33,178 nt of DNA, from positions 1-33,178 of the forward strand of contig CAKPHY010000019.1 of the NCBI GenBank assembly GCA_934162285.1. Direction: 5' to 3'. The DNA is from an uncultured Bacilli bacterium (GTDB lineage Bacteria; Bacillota_I; Bacilli_A; RF39; UBA660). How positions within the stretch are numbered: the stretch's first letter is position 1; each line of letters begins with the position of its first letter. A program made the position numbers and the translations under genes. Positions 21,055-29,339 of this stretch are shown in pieces. The notes below the pieces were generated by a model. The model saw only the letters and a program-made list of their open reading frames with translations, ran no database searches and was not told the origin of the DNA.

Positions 21055-22373
21055 AAGAATATAATAAAAAAAGAAATTTTAAAAAAACTAAAGAACCTGT
21101 TGGTAAAATTGCTAAAACAAGTAAAAAATGGCGATATATTATTCAACATCATTTAGCTAGAAAAGATCACTTTGATTTTAGACTAGAATATAATGGTGTT
21201 CTTGTTTCTTTTGCAGTTCCTAAAAATCTTTCTTTAAATCCTCATGATAAAAGATTAGCAATCAGAGTTGAAGATCATCCTCTAAGTTATAGAAACTTTG
21301 AAGGTACGATTGCTAAAGGCGAATATGGGGCTGGAATTGTAATGTTATGGGATAAAGGAACTTGGACTAATGTTAATGAAATTGATTTTAACAATGGTTT
21401 TAAATTTAAAATCAATGGTAGTAGATTAAAAGGAATATGGACTTTAGTAAAATTTAAAGAAAACTTTTTAATTATAAAAGAAAATGATCAATATGTTGGT
21501 GAAAATATTATTTATGATCGTAGTATAAAAACGAATAGAACATTTGAAGAAATAAAAAACAATATTGTTATTTCTAGTCCAGATAAAATAATTTATCCTA
21601 AGAAAAAAATTGATAAAGAAAAAATTATAAATTATTATAGTTCGATCTATGAAAGAATGGAACCATTTCTTTCAAAAAGACTAATTAGTACTGTTAGATG
21701 TCCAAATGGTATAAATAAAGAACATTTTTATATGAAACATTTAAATACTAAAAGTAAAAATTTAGGTGTAAAAAAAGTAAAAGATAAAAATGGTGCTAAA
21801 AAAGACTATTATTATATTAAAAATAAAGAAGGTTTATTAGACGAAGTAAATTACAATAGCTATGAATTTCATATTTGGTGTGCTCCTATTAACAATCAAC
21901 CAAACATTCTTGTTTTTGATTTTGATCCTGATCAAAATTTAAATCTTAATACATTAAGAAATAGTATAAAATTATTTAAAAAAGTTCTTGATCACTTTAA
22001 ACTAAAATCTTATTTAAAAACCAGTGGTAAAAAAGGATATCATATTTTTATTCCTTTAAATTGTAAAAACTTTGAAGAACTTGAAGAGATAGCTTTAAAT
22101 ATTGCTAAAGTCGTAGTTCAAAAATATCCTGATTTATTTACTCTTAATATTCGTAAAAAAATGCGTAAAAATAAAATATTTTTAGATTATTTACGCAACA
22201 AAAAAGAAGGAACAATTGTTGCTCCCTACTCTTTACGTTTAAATGAAGAATGTGCTATTTCATGTCCGATAAAATGGAATGAACTAAATAAAGTTAAACC
22301 TAATCAAATAACAATTGAAAATTTTGAAAAAAGATTAAAACTTAAAGATCCTTGGAGTGACTTCTTTCTATAA
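21048..22373 (+). CDS. ligD: LigD-type phosphoesterase-polymerase fusion
   Basis: A 441-aa protein carrying the other two LigD activities in the order phosphoesterase then polymerase. The PE domain (about 20-160) shows IQHHLARKDHFDFRLE (metal/active residues H35, H41, D43, R45), VEDHP (H77) and FEGTIAKGEYGAG; it trims 3' ribonucleotides or phosphates. The primase-type polymerase (about 170-441) shows VFDFDPD (catalytic D291, D293), TSGKKGYH, FLDYLRN (third Asp, about 380) and VAPYSLR; it fills gaps, preferring ribonucleotides. It ends with the family tail DPWSDFF. No ligase domain is present; that is the preceding gene. Known LigD orders are Pol-PE-Lig, PE-Lig-Pol or Lig-Pol, so PE-Pol plus separate Lig is unusual. 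Confidence 0.9.
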   Translation: MLEEYNKKRNFKKTKEPVGKIAKTSKKWRYIIQHHLARKDHFDFRLEYNGVLVSFAVPKNLSLNPHDKRLAIRVEDHPLSYRNFEGTIAKGEYGAGIVMLWDKGTWTNVNEIDFNNGFKFKINGSRLKGIWTLVKFKENFLIIKENDQYVGENIIYDRSIKTNRTFEEIKNNIVISSPDKIIYPKKKIDKEKIINYYSSIYERMEPFLSKRLISTVRCPNGINKEHFYMKHLNTKSKNLGVKKVKDKNGAKKDYYYIKNKEGLLDEVNYNSYEFHIWCAPINNQPNILVFDFDPDQNLNLNTLRNSIKLFKKVLDHFKLKSYLKTSGKKGYHIFIPLNCKNFEELEEIALNIAKVVVQKYPDLFTLNIRKKMRKNKIFLDYLRNKKEGTIVAPYSLRLNEECAISCPIKWNELNKVKPNQITIENFEKRLKLKDPWSDFFL

Positions 22374-22727
22374 TGCTGGTGATCCTTCAAAATCTTTTTG
22401 ATTTTTTTGAAAATAAAGTAAACAAATAATGCCAATAATTAGAAATAAACTGCCAGTTAGTTTTATTTCATACAATCTTTTTTCCTTGGTACTAGCTTTT
22501 TTTAAAGCATAATAGTTTCTTGTAAAAAAATATAAATATATTAAAAAAGTAATAGTTAAAGTTGTTTCAAAAATTAAGTTAGCTTCTTTTTTAACTTTTT
22601 GATCTTTATTTTTTATATAAAGTCTTTCATCATAATCTCCTCTGATATTAATAAAACATAGTATTCCAAATACTAACCAAATAAAATCTTCAAACTTTAA
22701 CCTTTTTAATTCAAAATCATCATTCAT
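22368..22727 (-). CDS. Small membrane protein, unknown function
   Basis: A 119-aa protein with three hydrophobic segments (about 13-28, 51-68, 91-106) and charged loops. Not recognised. It is convergent with the PE-Pol gene and overlaps its last 6 bases; no terminator separates them. The start ATG 22727 has no strong ribosome binding site, so confidence in the start is lower than in the gene. Confidence 0.6.
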   Translation of the reverse strand: MNDDFELKRLKFEDFIWLVFGILCFINIRGDYDERLYIKNKDQKVKKEANLIFETTLTITFLIYLYFFTRNYYALKKASTKEKRLYEIKLTGSLFLIIGIICLLYFQKNQKDFEGSPAL

Positions 22728-22749
22728 ACTAAATTATATGAATTGATAA

Positions 22750-22779
22750 AAAAATGAAGAATTAAATTTCTTCATTTTT
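22750..22779 (-). terminator. Terminator of the LiaF-like/DUF4097 operon
   Basis: Perfect 12-bp stem AAAAATGAAGAA (22750-22761) / TTCTTCATTTTT (22768-22779) overlapping the stop of 22762-23562. Confidence 0.85.
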
Positions 22780-23562
22780 AAATGCAATATTGATACTACC
22801 AATACCACCATCAATATCAATGTAATTAGTTCCTTCACCAAACAAAGATTCATTAAATGATGCCCCATCAATAGTAATAGAACCTAAACCTTTTTTCAAT
22901 TTTAGTTTATAGTCACTTTTTACACCATCAAGATTTAAATCTAAACTGCCAATACCCGAATCTATTTTACTATTTCCAGTTATTTTAGCTGAAATGCTAG
23001 TTTTACCAACACCCAGGTCAAGATCTAAATTATTGATATTGCCACTCAAGATTTTAAAGGAACCAGCACCACATTCAATTTTTGTTTCTTTTAAAATATT
23101 AACATTTTTTAATATAGTACTTCCAGCTCCTAGTTCTAAAGAAAGTTCTTGAGAATTTAATTCAGTTATATCGATCTTACCGGCTCCATTTTTAATAGAA
23201 ACATCATCAAAAACGTAGTCATCAGGAATATATATAATTAATTCTAATTTTTCTTTAAAATTAAAGTTAGTTTTAGTTTCTTTTATTGTTAAAGAATCAT
23301 CACTTTGTTTAATAGTAATTTTATCATTATTTGATGAAACCTTAAACTTTTCTCCTTTTTTTATAGTCAAACTAGTAGCACGTAAGTTGATAGTTAAATT
23401 TTTATAGTTATTTTTAATGTTTATTTCTTTAATTTCATCTTCTTTTTTTATTGAAGAAGTTATCGATAATATAAAAGAAACTAAGCATGTAAAAATGGAA
23501 AAAATAATTAAAAAAGCTAAAGCAATTGCTGAATATTTTATTACTTTCTGGCTAGCACTCAT
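22762..23562 (-). CDS. DUF4097-like membrane-anchored beta-helix protein
   Basis: A 266-aa protein with one N-terminal hydrophobic segment (about 10-35), then a repetitive beta solenoid-like domain with recurrent GAG/GIG turns (NGAGKIDI, ELGAGSTIL, ECGAGSFKI, DLGVGKTSI, DSGIGSLDL). This is the pattern of DUF4097/adhesin-like domains found with Lia-type envelope stress proteins. Its ATG overlaps the end of the LiaF-like gene by 4 bases. Probably acts at the cell surface with it; molecular role unknown. Confidence 0.75.
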   Translation of the reverse strand: MSASQKVIKYSAIALAFLIIFSIFTCLVSFILSITSSIKKEDEIKEINIKNNYKNLTINLRATSLTIKKGEKFKVSSNNDKITIKQSDDSLTIKETKTNFNFKEKLELIIYIPDDYVFDDVSIKNGAGKIDITELNSQELSLELGAGSTILKNVNILKETKIECGAGSFKILSGNINNLDLDLGVGKTSISAKITGNSKIDSGIGSLDLNLDGVKSDYKLKLKKGLGSITIDGASFNESLFGEGTNYIDIDGGIGSINIAFKNEEI

Positions 23563-24227
23563 TTGATATCAACACCACCAAATATACATACAGCTTTTAT
23601 ATAAATTGTTTTATTTTTTTCATCAAAAGTCATTTTTTTATTATCAACGCCACCAAATATTGATGTTGATTCTACTTTAACATTGTATCCTTCAGGTACA
23701 AAAATATCGATACCACCAAAGATTGCTGATGCTTTAATTAATACATCATCATTAATTTTAGCTTTTTCTAAATGACAATCAATACCACCAAAGATCGCTT
23801 CTAGATCCATACCTTTAAATTCATCAGTAATATTTAACTTTTGACCACTGAAAGTAGCACAGCAAACTTTAGAATTATTGTCTAGTTTTTTAATACTTTC
23901 ATTAAATTTTTTATTGAAAAAATCTTTAAACAAGAAAGAAAAACCGATCATAACTAACATAAGTGGTAAAGCAATTTTAAATAACATATCAAAACTAAAA
24001 ACATTTTGACTTGCTAATAGTAATAAAACACCAATTACTATACCAACTATACTTGGTGTTTTTTCTGTATCTTTAAAAAGATTAGCAAAGCAAGGAATTA
24101 TAATAAACAAAGTCCACCAACCATCAAAGAAAATGTTAATTTTAGTTATTTCCAAAGCATTTAATCCCCATATAACACCAATAGCAATTAAAATAAGACC
24201 CCAAATAATATTTTTAAAACTTTTCAT
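23559..24227 (-). CDS. LiaF-like envelope stress protein
   Basis: A 222-aa protein with four hydrophobic segments in residues 1-110, the LiaF-type transmembrane domain (IIWGLILIAIGVIWGLNAL). A beta domain follows in which the motif FGG(I/V)D appears four times (AIFGGIDCHLE, AIFGGIDIFVPEG, SIFGGVD, CIFGGVDIK). LiaF is a negative regulator of cell-envelope stress two-component systems in Bacilli; no LiaS/LiaR genes are present here, so the local role is open. A TATAAT (24253-24248) and GGGAGTTGAT precede ATG 24227. Confidence 0.8.
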   Translation of the reverse strand: MKSFKNIIWGLILIAIGVIWGLNALEITKINIFFDGWWTLFIIIPCFANLFKDTEKTPSIVGIVIGVLLLLASQNVFSFDMLFKIALPLMLVMIGFSFLFKDFFNKKFNESIKKLDNNSKVCCATFSGQKLNITDEFKGMDLEAIFGGIDCHLEKAKINDDVLIKASAIFGGIDIFVPEGYNVKVESTSIFGGVDNKKMTFDEKNKTIYIKAVCIFGGVDIK

Positions 24228-24299
24228 TTTATCAACTCCCTAATAAGATTATATTACTTAAATTAGTTAAAAACAATATATTTATTTTATTTTTTAAGG

Positions 24300-24305
24300 T
24301 ATAAT
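24300..24305 (+). promoter_or_regulatory. -10 element of the sortase gene
   Basis: TATAAT lies only 6 bases before the GGTGA ribosome binding site (24312-24316), so the transcript should start at or next to that site. No clear -35 was found. Confidence 0.55.
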
Positions 24306-24322
24306 AACCTTGGTGAAAAAAA

Positions 24323-25129
24323 ATGAAAAAAAGATTTATTCATACTTTAATAATTGTTATTTTAATTTCTTCTATTTTAGCTTTTAGTTACTCTATTATA
24401 AACATAATTAAATGGAATATTGCTAATCAAAAAACAAAAGGAAAGATTGAAGAAATTAATGAATTAGTCAATATAGAAGAAACCAGTGATTCTTCTAATA
24501 CCGAAATAATTACAAACGATGATATTGAAAAAAATGATCCCTACTGGGATTATATAAAAGAAGACTTAATTAATGTTGATTTTCAAAATTTAAAAGAAAT
24601 TAATAGTGGTGTCAAAGGTTGGATTCAAGTAAAAGGCACAAACATTAACTACCCTTTTGTTCAAGCCAAAGATAATAGTTATTATCTATATCATAGTTTT
24701 GATAAAAGCTATAATGAAGCTGGTTGGGTATTTATGGATTACCGCAATAAAAACTTTAGTGATCGTAACTCAATTATTTATGGTCATAATAGACATGATA
24801 AAACTATGTTTGGAAGTTTAAAACAAACATTAAACAATGACTGGCTAAAAAACAAAGAAAACTTTATTATCAAAATTTCAACTGAAACTGAAAATACTTT
24901 GTGGCAAGTTTTTAGTATTTATCACATTAAAACAACATCTGATTATTTAGTTACTAACTTTACCAATGAGGAATTTGATGCTTTTATTCAAATGTTAATT
25001 AAACGCAGTATTTACAATTTTAATACTAAGGTTAATAATACTGATCGAATTTTAACTTTATCAAGTTGTTATGGAAAAAGTGAAAAAATTGCTGTCCATG
25101 CAAAATTAATAAAAATTGAAAAAAAATAG
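24323..25129 (+). CDS. Class B sortase
   Basis: A 268-aa membrane-anchored transpeptidase of the sortase B family, which cuts a C-terminal sorting signal and attaches proteins to peptidoglycan. It has a signal anchor (about 8-28), a linker (30-85) and a catalytic domain with VKGWIQVKGTNINYPFVQ, YYLYHSFD, the catalytic His in IYGHNRHD and Cys in TLSSCYGK. The family's catalytic Arg before the last strand is Lys here (SEKIAVHAKL), a conservative but unusual change. No NPQTN or LPXTG protein is encoded in the window, so its substrates lie elsewhere. Confidence 0.85.
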   Translation: MKKRFIHTLIIVILISSILAFSYSIINIIKWNIANQKTKGKIEEINELVNIEETSDSSNTEIITNDDIEKNDPYWDYIKEDLINVDFQNLKEINSGVKGWIQVKGTNINYPFVQAKDNSYYLYHSFDKSYNEAGWVFMDYRNKNFSDRNSIIYGHNRHDKTMFGSLKQTLNNDWLKNKENFIIKISTETENTLWQVFSIYHIKTTSDYLVTNFTNEEFDAFIQMLIKRSIYNFNTKVNNTDRILTLSSCYGKSEKIAVHAKLIKIEKK

Positions 25130-25171
25130 AATTATATTTAATACTATTAACTCAAGGAAAAACTTTTTTAA

Positions 25172-25207
25172 ACTAGAATCGAAATTTTATTTCATTCTAG
25201 TTTTTTT
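25172..25207 (+). terminator. Terminator of the sortase gene
   Basis: Perfect 8-bp stem ACTAGAAT (25172-25179) / ATTCTAGT (25194-25201) with a T7 tail. Confidence 0.8.
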
Positions 25208-25292
25208 AATGATTTTGTACATTGTTTTTATTGTTGAATAAATCTAAATTCTTAATATTTTTCAAATTTTGTTTTGTCATTTTCTTTCTAAA

Positions 25293-25403
25293 TTATCGTG
25301 TTTTTGTTTTAACAATATTTGGTATTTCAAAATCACGGCCATCTATCGCCCATACTATATAACCATTGAATAACTTTATTTCATCTTTAAAATTTGTACC
25401 AAA
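25293..25403 (-). pseudogene. IS4-like transposase fragment
   Basis: The minus strand encodes 36 residues containing FNGYIVWAIDGRDFEIPN before TAA 25295-25293; a TGA closes the frame upstream. The A-I-D-G-x-D-x-x-I-P pattern is that of the first catalytic Asp region of IS4-superfamily transposases. No other part of the element or terminal inverted repeats was found, so it is a relic. The rest of 25208-25420 holds nothing else I can support. Confidence 0.55.
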
Positions 25404-25419
25404 TCATTTTATTCTATAA

Positions 25420-25450
25420 CAAAAAAGAATAGATTTTTATTCTCTATTCT
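25420..25450 (-). terminator. Terminator of the M3-like peptidase gene
   Basis: AGAATAG (25426-25432) pairs with CTATTCT (25444-25450); the minus-strand tail is T6. Confidence 0.8.
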
Positions 25451-25476
25451 CATAGTTAATAGTACTAGAAATAAAT

Positions 25477-26439
25477 CTATTTTTTTCTTGGACAATTTGC
25501 TAAAAATGATTCATAAGTATCAGAAATAGAAGAAGCAAGTATTGATGTAGGAATACACTTAATATATTTTATATCCTCGCCTTTGAGAAAAGCATGATTA
25601 TATTCTTTTATAAGATCAAAAGTAGGATTATGGCGATAAGCATTAATAAAATAAAACATTAAGCTATTAGCAATTAATCTTTTACCACTACTATAATAAT
25701 TACCATAATTGAATTGTTCATATGTTGCTATAAAAGAATTTAATTTGCTTTTTTCTAATAAATAAGCTTGATCATGAAAATCTGTTTTTTTCAAAAAATC
25801 AATCATTAAGTACTCAAGAAATTTAGCAAACACTTCAGTAGTGACACTATCTAGACATATTTGCTCTTGCTCTAAATTAGTGCAATTAATACTTTGATAA
25901 GCATGACCAAGTTCATGAGCAATAATAGTAGACGTTTTTATTGTCTTATCAAATACCGTGAAAATGAAAGGCAATTCTGAAGATAAAATTGGGATAGTTA
26001 ATCCTATAGCATCAGTTATAAAATATTTCTTTCTGGCTACTTCTATTCTGTTATTTTCAAGCATTTTAGAATAGAAATCATCAAGATTAATGCTTTCAAA
26101 AAAAGCTTGAAGTAATTTTTTTTGAGTCAAAAAATTAACTTTAGTATTTTTTAAAGGATATTTCGATAAGTAATCAAATTTTTCAATAAAATATAATGGA
26201 TTTATAAGTAATGGTGTATATAACTTTACAAATTTTTTATTTTCTTCAATTCTCTGATAATTAGCAATAGGAGCAACTGGAAAAAAGCGATCTTTTTTCC
26301 TTTTTAATTGAGATAACATTGTCTTTAAAGATTCTAAATCTTCTTTTATTTCCCATCTTTTGGTTTCATCAGTTGCTTTGGCAAGTTCCCAAAATAATCG
26401 TTCTTGCATAATCTTTATTTCTAATATACTCCAGTGCAT
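25477..26439 (-). CDS. M3-like zinc metallopeptidase
   Basis: A 320-aa soluble protein with the zinc motif IIAHELGHAYQ and a Glu about 27 residues later (TTEVFAKFLEYL), the spacing of M3 (thimet/PepF) peptidases. Active-site helices YYSSGKRLIANSL and the C-terminal SISDTYESFLAN fit the family's palm region, where Tyr and His contact substrate. True M3 enzymes are about 560-600 aa, so this is a compact relative with a shortened N-terminal cap. ATG 26439 (MHWSILEI) follows AAGAAGG; the frame extends to 26472. Probably degrades short peptides in the cytoplasm. Confidence 0.75.
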   Translation of the reverse strand: MHWSILEIKIMQERLFWELAKATDETKRWEIKEDLESLKTMLSQLKRKKDRFFPVAPIANYQRIEENKKFVKLYTPLLINPLYFIEKFDYLSKYPLKNTKVNFLTQKKLLQAFFESINLDDFYSKMLENNRIEVARKKYFITDAIGLTIPILSSELPFIFTVFDKTIKTSTIIAHELGHAYQSINCTNLEQEQICLDSVTTEVFAKFLEYLMIDFLKKTDFHDQAYLLEKSKLNSFIATYEQFNYGNYYSSGKRLIANSLMFYFINAYRHNPTFDLIKEYNHAFLKGEDIKYIKCIPTSILASSISDTYESFLANCPRKK

Positions 26440-26492
26440 ATAATACCTTCTTTTTCCTTTGTATATTAACACATTATTAATTATAATGCAAG

Positions 26493-26514
26493 AAAAAAAG
26501 CATTTTACTGCTTT
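26493..26514 (-). terminator. Terminator of the P-type ATPase gene
   Basis: AAAGCA (26497-26502) pairs with TGCTTT (26509-26514), followed by T7 on the minus strand. Confidence 0.7.
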
Positions 26515-29109
26515 TCAATCTTTAAAAATTTTAGGTGTTATTTTTTTGAAAATTTCATCAATTATTAGAACAATTATTGGGGTACCTACAGCAATTAATA
26601 CTTGACCTAATGCTAGATGTTCTAAATCAAATATATGTCTAATTGGAGTAATAAAAACGAGAATTTGGAAAACCAATAAAGCAATAATACTATAATTCAT
26701 AAATTTATTACTCAAAATATTTTTATTAAATATAGTTTTTTTAATATTACGGCAAGAATAAGCATAAAGAATTTCTAAAACAACAAGGCTTAAAAAGGCC
26801 ATTGTTCTGGCAATATTTAAGCTATAAGCTAAACCTAAGTTAAATACCATTAAAACAACAATTGTTTTGAAAACAGAACTAATTATGATTTTTGATAATA
26901 GAAACGGGGTAAAGAATGAACTATCTTTTTTTCTAACTTCTCTTTTCATTATATCTTCATCCGCTTCTTCGAAGCCTAAAGCAATAGCTGGAATAGAATC
27001 TGTAATTAAATTTATATATAAAAGTTGAATTGGTAAAAATATTTCAAAATCAAAAATAATTCCCATTAAAACAATTAAAATTTCAGCTATATTAGAAGTA
27101 AGTAAATAAACTAAAACATTACGAATATTATCAAATATTCTTCGTCCTTCTTTTACAGCAACAACTATTGTTGAAAATGAATCATCAGAAAGAATTATAT
27201 CAGATACATTTTTAGAAACTTCCGTTCCAGTTATACCCATTCCAACCCCAATATTAGCAGCTTTTAAAGCAGGAGCATCATTAACACCATCACCGGTCAT
27301 GGCAACTATTTTATTATTTTGCTTTAAAGCATTAACGATTGCCAACTTATTCATTGGACTAACACGTGCAAACACTTTATATTTTAAAACTGCCTTACGA
27401 AGTTCTGACTTACTTAAATTATCAAGCTCTTGACCTATTATAGCTTCTTCTGGTGAGTCAATAATCCCGATTTCACGAGCAATAGCACTAGCTGTTGTTA
27501 AACTATCACCTGTAATCATAATCGGTCTAATATGAGCACTTTTGCATAAAGCAATAGCTTCTTTTACATCACTTCGTGGTGGATCAATCATTGAAACCAT
27601 TCCAACAAAAATTAAATCATTCTCGATCTCTTCATTTAAAGTAAATTCAAGTTCTAAATCTTTATAAGCAAAAGCTAACACACGATAAGCTTTATCGGCT
27701 TCATCATGTTCAGCTTTTAATAATTTTTTCTTATCAGCTTCGGTTAATTCACGAACCTGATGATCAACTAAAATATGACTACAGCACTTTATTAAAGAAT
27801 CAAAACTACCCTTAGTAATTGCTCGATTTATATCACCATATTCATTTATTGTTGTCATCATCTTTCGTTCAGAATCAAAAGGTAATTCTGCCACTCTTTT
27901 ATGTTCTAAAGTAATTTCATGAATATCAACACTTTTTTCACAATAATTATAAATAGCAATCTCCGTAGGATCCCCAATATATTCATTGCCGTTTTTAACT
28001 ACATCATTATTTAAAGTCATCAATTCAAGAAAAGTCTTATCTTGCATACCATTTTCTTCAAATAAATTGAAATTAAAATAAGTTTCGCGAATAGTCATCT
28101 TATTTTCAGTTATAGTTCCTGTCTTATCTGAACAAATAACTTCAGTACATCCCAATGTTTCTACTGATGATAAACGTCTTACAATAGCTTTTTTTCTGGC
28201 AAGCGAGCTTATTCCAAGTGATAAAATAACTGTTATAACTGCTGGTAAACCTTCAGGAATGGCTGCCACCGCTAATGAAATTGCAAGCATTACTACATCA
28301 TCTATTTGCATACCCTTTAAAATCCCAATTAAAAGCATTACAAAAATAACCACAAAAATAATTATTGAAATATATTTACTTATTTCATTTATCTTTTTTT
28401 GTAAAGGGGTTGTTTCTTCATTCGCTTGATTTAAGCTTTTAGCAATTAAACCAAACTCTGTATTCATGCCAATAGCTACTACTACAGCTTCACATTTACC
28501 ATATACAACACTAGTACCGGAATAAATCATATTATTTCTTTCAGATAAAGGAACTTCACGTTCTAAAGCACTAGTATTCTTTATTACTGGTAACGATTCT
28601 CCAGTTAAGGAACTTTCATCTACTTTTAAACTAATAGTTTCAATTAAACGAGCATCAGCTGGTACTTTATCACCCGCTTCCAAAAGAATAATATCCCCAA
28701 CAACAATATCTTCACTATTGACAATAAAAACATTATCATTCCGACGAACACGAACACTACTTACTTGCATTTCTTTTAAAGCAGCTACAGCTTGATCAGC
28801 TTTTTCTTCTTGAATAAAACCCATTAAAGCATTTAATATAACAATTGCAATAATTATAATTGGTTCAACAAATGATTCGTTATTAGCAATAGCATTAAAA
28901 AATGAAAAAATCGCAGCAATGATCAAAATAATGATCATTATATCTTTAAATTGATCAAAAAACTTCAAAATTTTAGCACGTTTTTTAACTTCGACTAGCT
29001 TATTTTTTCCATTTTTACTACGCAATTCTACTTCATCATCATTTAATCCTTTAATATTACTATTAACTTCTTTTATTACTTCCTTAACACTTTTATTATA
29101 AAAATTCAT
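26515..29109 (-). CDS. Ca2+-type P-type ATPase (P2)
   Basis: An 864-aa cation pump that uses ATP to export Ca2+ or a related cation across the membrane. In order: N-terminal cation-ATPase domain, two membrane helices, actuator domain with LTGES, helix 4 with AAIPEGLP (ion-binding, PEGL typical of Ca2+ pumps), phosphorylation motif CSDKTGT (Asp about 328), N domain, hinge TGDGVNDAPALK, and C-terminal helices with LLYINLITDSIPAIALGFE. Length and motifs are complete. ATG 29109 (MNFYNK) is preceded by AGGAG located in the end of the upstream 74-aa gene; a TTG at 29118 is less likely. Last gene of the 30850-26515 operon. Confidence 0.93.
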   Translation of the reverse strand: MNFYNKSVKEVIKEVNSNIKGLNDDEVELRSKNGKNKLVEVKKRAKILKFFDQFKDIMIIILIIAAIFSFFNAIANNESFVEPIIIIAIVILNALMGFIQEEKADQAVAALKEMQVSSVRVRRNDNVFIVNSEDIVVGDIILLEAGDKVPADARLIETISLKVDESSLTGESLPVIKNTSALEREVPLSERNNMIYSGTSVVYGKCEAVVVAIGMNTEFGLIAKSLNQANEETTPLQKKINEISKYISIIIFVVIFVMLLIGILKGMQIDDVVMLAISLAVAAIPEGLPAVITVILSLGISSLARKKAIVRRLSSVETLGCTEVICSDKTGTITENKMTIRETYFNFNLFEENGMQDKTFLELMTLNNDVVKNGNEYIGDPTEIAIYNYCEKSVDIHEITLEHKRVAELPFDSERKMMTTINEYGDINRAITKGSFDSLIKCCSHILVDHQVRELTEADKKKLLKAEHDEADKAYRVLAFAYKDLELEFTLNEEIENDLIFVGMVSMIDPPRSDVKEAIALCKSAHIRPIMITGDSLTTASAIAREIGIIDSPEEAIIGQELDNLSKSELRKAVLKYKVFARVSPMNKLAIVNALKQNNKIVAMTGDGVNDAPALKAANIGVGMGITGTEVSKNVSDIILSDDSFSTIVVAVKEGRRIFDNIRNVLVYLLTSNIAEILIVLMGIIFDFEIFLPIQLLYINLITDSIPAIALGFEEADEDIMKREVRKKDSSFFTPFLLSKIIISSVFKTIVVLMVFNLGLAYSLNIARTMAFLSLVVLEILYAYSCRNIKKTIFNKNILSNKFMNYSIIALLVFQILVFITPIRHIFDLEHLALGQVLIAVGTPIIVLIIDEIFKKITPKIFKD

Positions 29110-29114
29110 TTCTT

Positions 29115-29339
29115 TCAACTCCTAACATAATTATCATAAGAAATAAGTTTTAAATATATTTCTTCTACATTACTATATTCTAAATCTTTTATTAAATTTA
29201 AAGCATCTTCTACTTGCAGTTCAAAAAAACAATCATCTTTTTTTAATAGATTAGCAATTAAATATTGACGATTAAGTTTTATAGCATCAGATTCATACTT
29301 TTTTATTAGCTCTATATTTCTTTCTCTAAGTTCTTTCAT
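29115..29339 (-). CDS. Unrecognised 74-aa helical protein
   Basis: A small charged helical protein (MKELRERNIELIKKYESD...). Its ATG overlaps the stop of the 507-aa gene (29336-29339) and its last codons carry the ribosome binding site of the P-type ATPase, so it is clearly part of the operon. Possibly a small soluble partner or regulator of the pump; function unknown. Confidence 0.65.
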   Translation of the reverse strand: MKELRERNIELIKKYESDAIKLNRQYLIANLLKKDDCFFELQVEDALNLIKDLEYSNVEEIYLKLISYDNYVRS

